From assembly GCA_030180135.1 (NCBI GenBank), contig CM058237.1, positions 39,763,126 through 39,827,125 on the forward strand: a stretch of DNA of 64,000 nt, in the 5' to 3' direction. The position numbers were made by a program, and so were the translations under genes. Source of the stretch: Orychophragmus violaceus. Its lineage: Eukaryota > Streptophyta > Magnoliopsida > Brassicales > Brassicaceae. The notes beneath the pieces are model-generated. The model saw only the letters and a list, made by a program, of their open reading frames with translations, had not been told where the DNA came from and ran no database searches. Below are positions 1 to 10,516 of this stretch, one piece after another; within the stretch, counting starts at the first letter, position 1; each line of letters starts with the position of its first letter.

Positions 1-3000
1 TTAAAGATGGCAAATATCCGTCTCTGCCGCGAAGTCTGAATCACGGTACTAGCTTAGAGCAGCTGAGAATGGCAAGGAAAACTCTTGGTGAAGATGCATG
101 GAAGGAAATGAGGGAGTCTAAGCTTGGCTGCATTGCTAAGCTTGCTGAACAAAATTTCATTTTCTGTGGGAGGACGCTGTTCTACTTTCTTACACGGCAG
201 TTGGAGACCAAGAAGTTGATGGAAATATGGTGTCTGATTGGAGACGATCCACTGAGGTTTTCCTTCTACGAGTTTGCACAGATAACAGGTCTGAACTGTG
301 ATCCATACATTGACGGAGATGAGGTGGATGTTGATCACACTGCGTTATGGGAAAAAATGGGTTTGGCAATAGGAGATGGACCACATTGGAAAGACATGCG
401 ACGGGTTTTGGATATATGCAGTGGGTGGCCATTGCCAGAGAGGACGGCCGTAGGTTTCTTATGCCTTCTCCACGTAGGTGTTTTTGGGTATCAGAGAGGT
501 TGCAGGATGGAGTTCAAGTACGCTAAGAAAGCTTTAGATACCGATGCTTTTAATAGTTTTCAATGGGGTCGGCTAGCATTTGAGGTTTTGATGAGGTCGA
601 TCAAAGAAGCAAAGCTTTCTGCATCTTCGGTTACACTTAATGGTTTCGTTCACGCGGTTTCTGTATGGGCTCTGGAGTCTTATCCGAAACTGGGGGAAAT
701 GTATGGTGGTAAAAAGAGTGTTGATGAGCTTCCTTTGCTTCGATGGGGTGGATCACGCTGTCATTACGACGTTGACGACGTGGTTGTAGAAGCTAAGCGT
801 GATAAAGTTGTGGTATGTCTCGTAATTTATAATTGTTTGTCTTTTATCTTCAAGTTAATGTTGCTTCTAATGTCTGTGTTTGATCCAAGCTATTAGTCGT
901 TTCCTAATCACTTCTGTTATTGCACAGGCTCCTGTAATAAACATGGTAATGAAGCCATTGCCTGAGATTTATCCAGACTGGCCCGATGAAGTTGAGGATG
1001 AAAGAGTGGATACACTGATCGAAGACATTATGAATAATTGTGTGAGGAAGACTGAATGGACAAGGGAATGGCACGGAAGAGTTTCTGTTGATCAGAAATT
1101 CATAAAGCCGGCTAATAAAAAACGTGCGGGTTTGGAGCCAGTTTCAAAAGATGAGGGAGCAGCTCCGGCTGGTTCAAAAAAGAAGAAAGTAACGGAGAAG
1201 GAAGGCGGTGAGGTTGTCGGTCAGACCAGTGTCAATATAGAAATACTTAGAGCTGTGAAATCTTTGACCGCGAAAATCGATGAGATGGGCAACCAAAATC
1301 AGCGGCACTTGTCGGCAATAGATACAAGGTTTGAAGACTTCGCGGATCAAATAGGGGTGATGAAAGGAGCTATTAATAGTTTACAGAATGCAGCAAAGGT
1401 TGATGCGAAGAAGCCGGTTTCACGTGAAGTAGAGCATGGTGAATCATGTTCTTCGAAAAATCCTGTAAGTTTCCATATTGGTTTCTTCCTGATTTGTTAT
1501 ACTTTATTTGTGGATTTAATCATGGTCATTCTTTACTCATGCAGGTCAGAGTTGATATTCAAAGAGACAATGAAGTTGTCACCAGCCTACCAGAAACTAT
1601 AGTATGTACTCTGGTGTCCTTAATGTGTTTAGATCAATATTCAGATTTGGATGTAAAATTGGGATTTGTTTAATAATGCAGGCTGCGACGGCTATAATTG
1701 GGGATAAGGACAGGAAGGACAGTGTTTCCGAGAACTTGGTATGTGATTTGTGTCCTGCTTTTTCACTTTTGTTTATGTTTCTTCTTCTATTACATTGTTG
1801 TTTTTTAATGAGGTTCTATTCACTTTGCAGTCATGGTTAGAAAGACCTACTCTCGAGAAGAAGAAACCAAAAGTGAAGAAAACAAACAAAAAAGCTGTTG
1901 AAAAGAAGATTAGAAAATCTTTGAAAGCTGTGAAAGTTAAAGTGGAGCCTGCCGAGAAGAAACTTGTAACACCAAAGATGAAGAAGATGGAACAGAGTAA
2001 AAAGGGTGTGCAACATGTGGATGAAGATGAAGCTGATGAGGAGAACACAGCTTTCGGCAATCATCTGGACTTGCTAGCGGCAACGCTGCTAAAAGGAGAT
2101 GGAGATGGTGGCCGGGTCAGACTCTTGGCGCAGACACAGAAAAGCCCATACATGCCAAGTTCAGTTGTGAAAAGGATAATGTCAACCAGGGCAGCATTTG
2201 GAAAATTCCCAAGTGACTACGCGTATGATCCATTTGAAAAAGTGGAAGAGGGGAAACTCCAAAATCTCATGGCCTTAATACAGCAGGATGAGTAAGTTTG
2301 TGTATTTGCTTGTAAACTACTTTATTGTGATAATACGTAATATACATGTGGTCCGTATGTTTTGATAGAGAGGAACCACTAAGCACAATCAACCCGGAGG
2401 TTAACTTTTATAATAGGCTAATGATGAGGAAGGAAGAATGGCCAGAAACTGATTATGGTTGGTTAGGCGATCAGGTAAACTCTTGTATGTTTGAATATGT
2501 GCTTTTTCCTTTTTTGCGGATTTTTCTATCTTTGTTGCGGATTTTATGTTTTATTGTTGCGGATTTTTCTATCTTTGTTGCGGATTTATTGTCTTTGTTG
2601 CGGATTTATTAAATCTGTAGCGGATATATTCTGTCTTTGTTATTGATTTTTGCTTGTTGCATGTTCTGGATATATTTTTGTCACTTACCGACTTGCTAAT
2701 CAATTTCAGCATATGACGGCGGCCATGCGAATGTTCCGCAAGCGGTTGCTACTGGATGAAAATCCTTACCGGACAGACCGTGTTGCTTTCATCGACCAAA
2801 TGTTCACCAATTTTTGGTATCAGGAGACGAAAGAATTTGAGAAGAAAAAGGCGAAGTTCATATTCAAGTCCGGCTACAAAGATGTGTACTCTGGTGTTGG
2901 TCTAGGAGATGATATCAGTACTAACAAGAGATGGATCGACGATGTGGATGTTGTCTACTTTTGCCACAACTACAACAACAATCATTGGGTGGCATGTGAA

Positions 3001-3497
3001 CTTGATTTGCTTCAAAGAAAGATTGACATCTACGACAGCATCATCAACGATGAGAGCGAGAAGGCGATCACTAACCAGGTGAAGAAATATGCAAAGATGG
3101 TACCATATTGGATCAGGACAGAGACTTCAGAAGGTGATAAGGATCTAACTTTTTAGTCAAGGCATGGTATGTTTTATCCTTCTGTAATACTATTGTTCCT
3201 TTCCATTTTGTAGGTGCAACTAAAAAATGGAATTGGCATCCATTCAAAGTTAACTTTATCAAGGACATACCCCAAAACACTCAAGTGGGAGATTGTGGTG
3301 TTTATGCATTGAAGTTCGTCGAGTGCCTAGCTCTTGGTGTACAGATGGATGATCTGAGTGACGAGATCATTGGCGATATGCGCGTGAAGTTGGCAGCTGA
3401 AATATTTGATGAATGCCCAGAAAAGAAGCAGCAGATGTCTGATCCGGTCCGAGGTGCAGATATAGGCCATGAACCTCGGCCTGCCACACAAGCGTAG
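1..3497 (+). CDS. DUF1985 + Ulp1-like (C48) cysteine protease gene of a MULE, VANC/KAONASHI-like, 5' partial
   Basis: Eight exons can be read with GT-AG introns and a continuous frame: <3-812, 928-1464, 1545-1601, 1682-1738, 1831-2291, 2369-2474, 2710-3133, 3214-3497, giving at least 910 residues. The frame is open to the left edge, so the ATG at 69 may be internal. Exon 1 is a DUF1985-type domain (RFSFYEFAQITGLNCD). Exons 2-5 encode a charged, lysine-rich, low-complexity linker. Exons 7-8 carry the Ulp1 fold with His (NHWV, codon 2983), Asp (IYDS, codon 3034), Gln (IPQN) and Cys (GDCGVY, codon 3294), so the catalytic residues are present. C48 proteases process SUMO in the nucleus. In VANDAL MULEs, DUF1985 proteins (VANC) act as anti-silencing factors. 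The role here is inferred from architecture. Confidence 0.85.
2505..2640. repeat. Clustered TGTTGCGGATT motif inside intron 6 of the DUF1985/Ulp1 gene
   Basis: Five near-perfect copies of TTTGTTGCGGATTT start near 2513, 2530, 2550, 2574 and 2595, and a degenerate one (TGTAGCGGATA) is near 2615. The spacing is about 20-30 bp. The reverse complement of the same motif (AATCCGCAACAA) lies in mudrA intron 1 at about 7,428 and is dispersed at 9,081-9,600. The motif is therefore a property of the element rather than of one intron. Confidence 0.75.
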
Positions 3498-3744
3498 TCA
3501 GAATCTGAAACTTAATGAACTTGTATAAGGTTCCATTTTGAACGCACGTTGTTACCTATATGTTTGGTTCGTTTTTGTTACAGGCTTGAAGACCTGGTTA
3601 TTCCCATGGTAGTGGATTAATGATGTTTTATGTGGTTTGTAATGAAGTTTTAATCAAACTCATTTCTTCTTTTAAGGCATACACCACACCCATAAAATCC
3701 TGACTAAAAGTACGAAATTTATACCTTAAACACAACTTGGAACT

Positions 3745-3843
3745 AAACACAAATTTTAAAAACCCTAAATCTTAATTTTTAATACCCTAAACCTAAATTT
3801 TTAAAACCCTAAACCTAAATTTATGAAACCCTAAACCATAAAC
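3745..3843. repeat. Telo-box-rich stretch (AAACCCTAA)
   Basis: Several AAACCCTAAA or ACCCTAAACC units lie in an AT-rich stretch just after the Ulp1 gene. They are in the opposite orientation to the TTTAGGGTTT units of the tandem array that follows, so the two blocks are complementary in part. The bases between the Ulp1 stop and here (3,498-3,744) look like an ordinary 3' region with no gene. Confidence 0.7.
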
Positions 3844-4822
3844 AATCTATTTCGTTTGTTGGAAAAAAGTAGCATAGAATGATATTCTAAGGCTTTCTGT
3901 ATATGGTTTAGGGTTTGGATAATTCAGGGTTTAGGGTATACTTTTTTAAATTTAATCAATCTATTTCGTTTGTTGGAAAAAAGTGTTAGTAGCATAAAAT
4001 GATATTCTAAGGCTTTCTGTATATGGTTTAGGGTTTGGATAATTCAGGGTTTAGGGTATACTTTTTTAGATTTTAATCAATCTATTTCGTTTGTTGGAAA
4101 AAAGTGTTAGTAGCATAAAATGATATTCTAAGGCTTTTAGGGTGTATATGGTTTAGGGTTTGAATAATTCAGGGTTTAGGGTATACTTTTTTAGATTTTA
4201 ATCAATCTATTTCGTTTGTTGGAAAAAAGTGTTAGTAGCATAGAATGATATTCTAAGGCTTTTAGGGTGTATATGGTTTAGGGTTTGGATGTGGTTTAAT
4301 TCAGGGTTTAGGGTATACTTTTTTAGATTTTAATCAATCTATTTCGTTTGTTGGAAAAAAGTGTTAGTAGCATAAAATGATATTCTAGGGCTTTCTGTAT
4401 ATGGTTTAGGGTTTGGATAATTCAGGGTTTAGGGTATACTTTTTTAGATTTTAATCAATCTATTTCGTTTGTTGGAAAAAAGTGTTAGTAGCATAGAATG
4501 ATATTCTAAGGCTTTTTTTATATGGTTTAGGGTTTGGATAATTCAGGGTTTAGGGTATACTTTTTTAGATTTTAATCAATCTATTTCGTTTGTTGGAAAA
4601 AAGTGTTAGTAGCATAAAATGATATTATAAGGCTTTTTGTATATGGTTTAGGGTTTGGATAATTCAGGGTTTAGGGTATACTTTTTTAGATTTTAATCAA
4701 TTTATTTCGTTTGTTGGAAAAAAGTGTTAGTAGCATAGAATGATATTCTAAGGCTTTTTTTTATATGGTTTAGGGTTTGGATAATTCAGGGTTTAGGGTA
4801 TACTTTTTTAGATTTTAATCAA
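3844..4822. repeat. Eight-copy ~121 bp tandem repeat with telomere-like motifs
   Basis: A unit beginning AATCTATTTCGTTTGTTGG recurs at 3844, 3958, 4079, 4204, 4336, 4456, 4578 and 4699, giving periods of 114-132 bp and mostly 120-122. Each unit carries two telomere-like boxes (GGTTTAGGGTTTGG and CAGGGTTTAGGG). Copies differ by a few substitutions and small insertions such as an extra TTAGGGTG. The stretch 4,823-5,077 then holds short AAGCTAATTAAAC direct repeats and the leader of the next gene. Confidence 0.92.
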
Positions 4823-5077
4823 AGCTAATTAAACTTAAGCTAATTAAACTAATCGCGTTTATACTTTAATTGTGTTTAGTTTAAAATCAGACACGAACCA
4901 AAGCTAATTAAACTAAACCCGACTGAAATTAGACCAGACCCACACAATTAAGTTATTAAACCAAAACCAAACTCAGTTTAGGTCATTGACGGTTCATGGT
5001 CTCTTTTAGTCGTCTTCCCCAGAGCCGTCTTCCCCAGATTCGTCCTCAGGGACACCCACAATTCGATTGACCAAAGG

Positions 5078-5650
5078 ATGAGCTCTTCCTCGTCTGCGTC
5101 GTCTCGATTAACTCATCGGAGACAAGTCAGGGGTATACCGTCGGAATGCTGGTGTGGGAGAAATCTGAGGATTTTTTGTTCTCAGACAGTTGAGAATCCT
5201 TATAGGCGCTTCTACAGGTGTGAAATAGCATTGCAGGTGAGTATTATATTTAATATGTAATATGGAGTTTTAGGCTATTATTTTTGATGAGTGTAACTGT
5301 TATTTGTGTAGAGAAAAACCGAAGAACATCTTTTTAAATGGATTGATGAAGCTCTGCTCGACGAGATCCGTTTGGTGGATACAAAACTTATGAGGCTTGA
5401 AGATGAGGTAAAGAAATTAGAGAATGAGAAGGTGAGCACTGCGGCAACTCAGGAAATTCTATTAGCTAATGTAGAAGAACAGCTGAAAAAGAAATTGTGC
5501 GAAGACATACAACTTAAGCTAGGCAACGAGCTGATGCAGGCGAGTGCAATCATCGAAGAGATGCATAAGAAGAACACAGTGACAGTTGTGTTAATCGGTG
5601 TAGTTGTTGTAGTCTTTGGATTCATTGTTATGAAGCTTCTGAGAGTGTGA
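5078..5650 (+). CDS. Small GRF-type zinc-finger protein with coiled coil and C-terminal membrane anchor
   Basis: There are two exons, 5078-5236 and 5312-5650, joined in phase 0 and encoding 165 residues. The N-terminus is serine-rich. Residues ~22-50 fit a GRF zinc finger: CWCG, then a second Cys (IFCSQT), then NPYRRFYRC. Exon 2 opens with HLFKWIDEAL, which usually follows the finger in this plant family. A Lys/Glu coiled coil (~75-135) comes next and then a single hydrophobic segment near the C-terminus (VLIGVVVVVFGFIVMKLL). GRF fingers bind nucleic acid in other proteins; these small tail-anchored plant versions have no known function that I recall. It sits between the Ulp1 and transposase genes, so it may be a third gene of the MULE. 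A host gene trapped in the element is the alternative. Confidence 0.8.
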
Positions 5651-5969
5651 TTACATCGCAGTGTGGTTTGATCTTAATTCAGACTGTGACTTCTATTTAT
5701 TTGTGTCCATGGATATGTTCTTCAAGTTAACTAGTTTCAGTAGTTTCCTTCTTCAAGTTAACTAGTTTGCAACAATAGCATGATATAATGAAACACATCC
5801 ACGAGACAATGATTAACTTTTGAAAAATAGTCTTAAAATAACAGAGTAGTGCATTTGTCTAAGAAACGTTGAGAAGAACTAAGCACAAGCAATACTCCTC
5901 TTAAGTTATACCGGTTCTTTAATAGAAAAAACAGATGAGGACCAATATAAAAGAGAAAATCAGGAATGG

Positions 5970-8477
5970 CTATTTTGGGTGACGCCCACACGTACGACTG
6001 TTATGCCCACTTTGGTTGCAGTTCAAGCAAATATGTGGCTTCCTCGGACGTTTTTTGAGCAAAGCTTTCTCTAAAGCAGACTTGTATCGACTCTTCTTAG
6101 GTCTTCCAGGTGGCTGTCGAGGTACAGGAGGAAGACACTGTTGTGCTGCGACAATTTCAGGAACCGGATGAGCTACATCTCTTGGCATTATAGACGCAGC
6201 GTAAGCATTGATAAGGTAGCTTTTAAAGTAATATGGAGACGAAAGACCAAGCGCAGTAATCTTCTTAGGTACAGCAGCAGCGATAGCATGAACACAAGGT
6301 AATTGATGAACATCGAACCGTTTACAAGAACATTGTCGTTCTCGTACGTTGACAACATGTGACTGCCTCCCGTTGGTAACATGTACCTGATCAGCATCTA
6401 TTTCCTGCACTACCAACAGCCTGGCGGCTGTAACACGGGGCTGCATACAAGGAAACAATGTTCAATATTTTGTAGTCTTTATTGATAACAAATGAAACTT
6501 GAAACCACTAACCTCGATCAGTTTTTCAGCACCATCAGTCAACCTAGTGCTCATTTGTTCTGCTGCTCGCCTCCTCTCCGAGAACCATCTTGTTAACATG
6601 GAACGAATGGCGTCTAAGAGCTTGACAACTGGCAACGTTCTTGCGTCTGATAGGACTCTGTTGATCGACTCAGCTATATTGGAAGTCAAAATATTGTATC
6701 TCCGACCTGGAAAGTGTGCACGACTCCACACCTTAACATCCGCTTTTTCCAAATAAGCATGTAGGCTCGGTTTGAGTGTCTGGATCTCATTGAAGATGTA
6801 ATTGAAATCAGATATTCTATAAGCGTTTGCTGCCTTCTTCACCATCCGAAATGCTTCACCCCCTTTAAATCGCACAAGTATGTTTTTGTACATATGATAT
6901 GTACATATACCCCTAGTAGCCAATGGATAGACATTTCCAATCGCTTTAGCTATCGATTTATGTCTGTCGGAGATGATGGAAAGACCAGCTTCGTCTGGAA
7001 ATACACGGTTCAGTTGTCTGAAGAACCATTCCCATGATTCATCATTCTCCGTGTCAACAACCGCAAATGCAATAGGGAAAATCTGGAAGTTACCATCTTG
7101 ACATGTTGCAACCAAGAGTGTCCCTTTATATCTCCCTTTCAGATATGTCCCATCAACAACAACCACTTTTCTCATGTATTGCAAGCCATTGATACTTGCA
7201 CCGAAAGAGATAAATGCATACTTGAAACGGCCTTCTTCGTCCACTGCTAAACGGGTAAAAGTCCCTGGATTAGCCTTTCTAATCAAGTACAAATACGAAG
7301 GAAGTTCTGCATATCCACTCTCGTGGCTACCATTAGCCAACATACGTGCATATACAAGGGCCCGATGAGCTTTCCAGTAGTCAATCTGCCAAACAAGCAA
7401 CTCGATTTATATATGATATCCACACAAAAAAAATCCGCAACAAGTCGTACATAAGGCATCTAAAAATCTGCATCAAACGAATTAGTAAAGAAAAACTGCA
7501 ACCACGATAGAGACATTACCACATACCTTTATACCATATTTGAAGTTAAGAGCCACCGCAACATGATCTGGTATCACTTTTGGCCCAACACTACCCACTG
7601 AATCATAGTACAACTGTCCTAGGATATTTTTCGTAGCTTGACGACTCCGCCCACCTCGTTCCGTAACAGAGCAAGTATGATCTTTAATGTATACTTTGAT
7701 ATAAAAACAAGGCGAATCTCCAACTGTTCCTGCACGAACTCTCCATGTGCATCCTTCTACCCAACATTCAGCAACCAATAAGTCCGGCCTTGAATCTATA
7801 CGGTTGAAATCAAACTTTTGGGCAATAGACAGAAGCTGCAACCTATTAACTAATGCAGCTTTGCTATCATATCTTTGCCCAACAGCAATATCCAAGGCTT
7901 GTAACTCTATTTTCCTGTAATTTTCATCGTCAACACTTGCGTGGACAGCTTTCTCAACTGCCTTATTCTTCTTTGACAAACTAGGTTCCTCTAACGCTTT
8001 AGAAACTCTCCCAGACAAATCGTAATCCTCATCACCAGAACTAGCACCATCCGAATCTTCACAGCAGTCAAATATCAGTCCCTCTTCATCGCTCTCGTCC
8101 TCTTCAACATCTTCTTCAGTGCTACCTTTAGATTTTTCAGAATCAGCCATCATCTTCTTAAAGGTAACACATAATCTGCATGTCTTATCTTTGAACTTAT
8201 CAAAGAAAGCATGCATTTGTCTATCATTACCAATCTTCACAGGAGGTGTGCTCTTCGCTAAATCAACCAAAACCTCCTTTGGAAGCATATAACTAAACTC
8301 ACCGATGTAACTCTTGTTGTCAACTCCATAGTCCTTGTAAACTGATTCTATGATTCTACTAAAACAAAGGTTGTCATCCTCTAACACTACTGTTCTTGTT
8401 CCTCGTTCATCCAATACAAATTTCCATCTAGTCTCATCAAATATCCACTCGCCACAAAGAAGAACAATTTCAACCAT
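5970..8477 (-). CDS. mudrA: MURA-type MULE transposase, apparently complete
   Basis: Three exons on the minus strand, 8477-7527, 7385-6513 and 6440-5970, join in phase 0 to give about 764 residues without a stop. Exon 1 has a PB1-like N-terminus, an acidic linker (about residues 115-160) and a MuDR zinc-binding domain. Exon 2 is the MULE DDE transposase: Asp in VVVDGTYLKG, Asp in SIISDRHKS, Glu in NIAESINR, and the conserved GICTYHMYKN. Exon 3 has the SWIM finger (CSCKRFDVHQLPCVH) and ends with a CCHC knuckle (CLNCNQSGHNSRTC). The protein cuts and joins element ends in the nucleus. The start at 8477 is the first Met of the long frame. Every expected domain and catalytic residue is there, so it could be functional. 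Confidence 0.92.
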
Positions 8478-9080
8478 GAAGCCCTACCAATCAAAATCGT
8501 GGGAGATGAAGGCTAAAAGATGTAGATTTCGATGAGTATTGTTGTTGTTTACTCGAAATATTTCCAATTTCTTTAGTTGTTTACTCGAAATATTTCAAAT
8601 TATATTATTTCCTTACATGGTAACACGGAATATTTCCGTTTCTTTGGTATAATTGTAGTTGCCTTTTTTACCAATTTCGAATTATGTAATTACCTTAAAT
8701 AGAATAGTTCGAAAATTGCCAAAAAACACTAAAAAGATATTTTATAAATTTTAGAAAAATTTAAAAGAAACTTGTAGAGTTATTTTGGTATTTGCAAAAA
8801 AAAAGTATTATTAGTTATGAATACCAATATTCTAAAAAATTGGTTTTTAATTTTTGGGATTTTATAATAGCATTTTTTCCAATATATTATTTAAAACAAT
8901 AAACCTAATTATTTTCTAAAGGGATTATATTTTAAATGTTTCAAAAATCATTCTGTCAACATTAAAATAAGTGAAATTTACTTTAAGTTTCAGAAATGAT
9001 TTTTTAAACATTATCTTATTTCCTATGTTTATTTTAAATTTAAATTTAGTGTTAAACAGTAAATAAGGAAAGAACTAACA

Positions 9081-9600
9081 AATCTGCCAAAAAATAAATA
9101 ATTAATCGAGAGAAAATATGAAAATCTGTAGAAATTTAATATAAATCAGTAACAAATGAAATTAATCTGTAACACTATAACACTGGTTTAATAATTTTTC
9201 TAGCCTTTTGGTCTTTGTAACGGAGTATTTTTAATCTGCAACAAATGAAAAAAAACGGTTACACTGAAAATAAAATTTGTAGGGTTAATCCGCAAATTCT
9301 AGAAAAAACTGCAAATTTTTTAAAAAATCTTCAACACTAGCCGGAAAAAAGCAAATAAAATCCGCAGAAAATTATAAAATCTGTAACAAGTCAACAAATC
9401 TGCTACACTACATACTACTTTAGTAATTAAAAAAGAACGATACTCTTTGTTACGGAGTAATATTTTATCCGCAACACAGAAAAAAATCTGCCACACACAA
9501 ATTAAAAACTGCACCGAAAAATCTGTAAATTTCCAAAATAATCTGCAAGTATAAAAATCTGTAACACACGACTGCGGATTTAAATTCGCAGGGAAGGTGG
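9081..9600. repeat. Dense cluster of the AATCYGYAACA motif at the right flank of the MULE
   Basis: I count at least fifteen exact or one-off copies: near 9081, 9123, 9144, 9164, 9233, 9287, 9326, 9357, 9376, 9396, 9466, 9484, 9519, 9540 and 9556, with a reverse copy at 9572. The best ones read AATCTGTAACA, AATCTGCAACA or ATCCGCAACA. The sequence is AT-rich with no credible reading frame. This is the same motif as in Ulp1 intron 6 (reverse strand) and mudrA intron 1. Confidence 0.75.
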
Positions 9601-9760
9601 CAATTTCGTAAATAAGTATTTTTTTTTCCAGACATGGAAAAAAACATTAATGGCAATTTTGTAATTATTTTTTTCTTTCCAAATGGGCAAGAGGGTAGTT
9701 TAGGCAATAAAATAGAATTAAAAAGGGTCAAAAGATTAGTACTAAGCTAGTAATTGCCAT

Positions 9761-10141
9761 ATTATTTTATACTAGATAAATAAATTTCCATTTTGTCCAT
9801 CGTGCTCGATAATCATTACCTTTCATCTAACTTCTTCTTCTTCTTCACCTTCATCTTTACGATTTTCCTTTTGCTCTAAATTTCTGATTCTAATCACCAA
9901 ATCGTACGATGCAAATTTTAATTTACTAATATACGGATCGGTTTTGTTTGAAAATCTTGAATTGAGGCAACTAGCTAAGCATCGTCAATGTGGAAAATTC
10001 AAGAATGCATGATGAGACCTTTCTTAAATCCCTTTTGTGTTCTGTTTTAACAAGTTCATAGATTTTTTTCCGTGTATAATGAGGAGAGAGGAAGATGAAG
10101 AATTTTGAGGTGGACAGATCGTGAAGAAGAAAACAAAAACG
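9761..10141 (+). promoter_or_regulatory. Probable upstream/leader region of the LIM pseudogene
   Basis: The stretch lies immediately 5' of the LIM start codon. It contains a CT-rich run (CTTCTTCTTCTTCTTCACC, ~9831-9849) of the kind common in plant 5' leaders. No clear TATA box position was fixed. The assignment is inferred from location. Confidence 0.35.
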
Positions 10142-10275
10142 ATGTCGTTTAAAGGAACGCAGCAGAAATGCAGAGCTTGCGAGAAGACAATGTACCTATG
10201 GAGCTTCTCTGAGCTGATGGAATCCCTTTTCCCAAGTCTTGCTTCAGGTGCTCTCACTGCAAAAGCACGCTTCAA
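10142..10275 (+). pseudogene. PLIM2-like: PLIM2-like LIM-domain gene, exon 1 (broken)
   Basis: The exon begins MSFKGTQQKCRACEKT, the typical start of plant two-LIM actin-bundling proteins of the PLIM2 group (pollen, actin filaments). It continues through the first LIM finger and ends at CAA|GTGAGT, the expected exon 1 donor. It is damaged. One base is missing near 10,197 (TAC C-T ATG where family members read Tyr-Pro-Met/Val). An in-frame TGA follows where the family has Ser (CTC TGA). The conserved zinc-ligand His is replaced by Pro (TTT CCC AAG). The other exons lie at 26,087-26,699, behind a 15.4 kb retrotransposon nest inserted in intron 1. Confidence 0.88.
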
Positions 10276-10516
10276 GTGAGTTTTGCTCTTTTAGGTTTTC
10301 CCCCTTTCATCAATCTCTCTGAATGAAAGTTTGATAATATCTTCGATTGTTTACATTGACGTTCTCATTCTGAATCCAACATTCAAGTTTACTAGCATAG
10401 CTTGAACGGCCAAATTTCTCTTTAGTAATTCGTGAATATAGTTTACGGGTTGTGTCAAAGTTTGAAGTGGAATCATCAAGAGGTTTCTCCATAGAAAGGG
10501 GGTGTTATAGGGTTTC

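Larger units (their letters stand above)
1..9760. mobile_element. Non-TIR Mutator-like element (KAONASHI/VANDAL type), left end outside window
   Basis: The block contains a mudrA transposase on the minus strand and a DUF1985 + Ulp1 protease gene on the plus strand, converging on a small GRF zinc-finger gene and a tandem array. This gene content is that of the Brassicaceae non-TIR MULEs known as KAONASHI/VANDAL, which are mobilised by MURA and carry Ulp-like or VANC genes. I found no long terminal inverted repeats. The right edge is soft: the motif-rich AT-rich flank runs to about 9,600-9,760, and what looks like the leader of a LIM gene follows. The left end lies outside the window because the first gene is already open at base 3. 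The stretch 5,651-5,969 holds only the converging 3' ends of the two genes; 8,478-9,080 is AT-rich with no gene. Confidence 0.75.
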
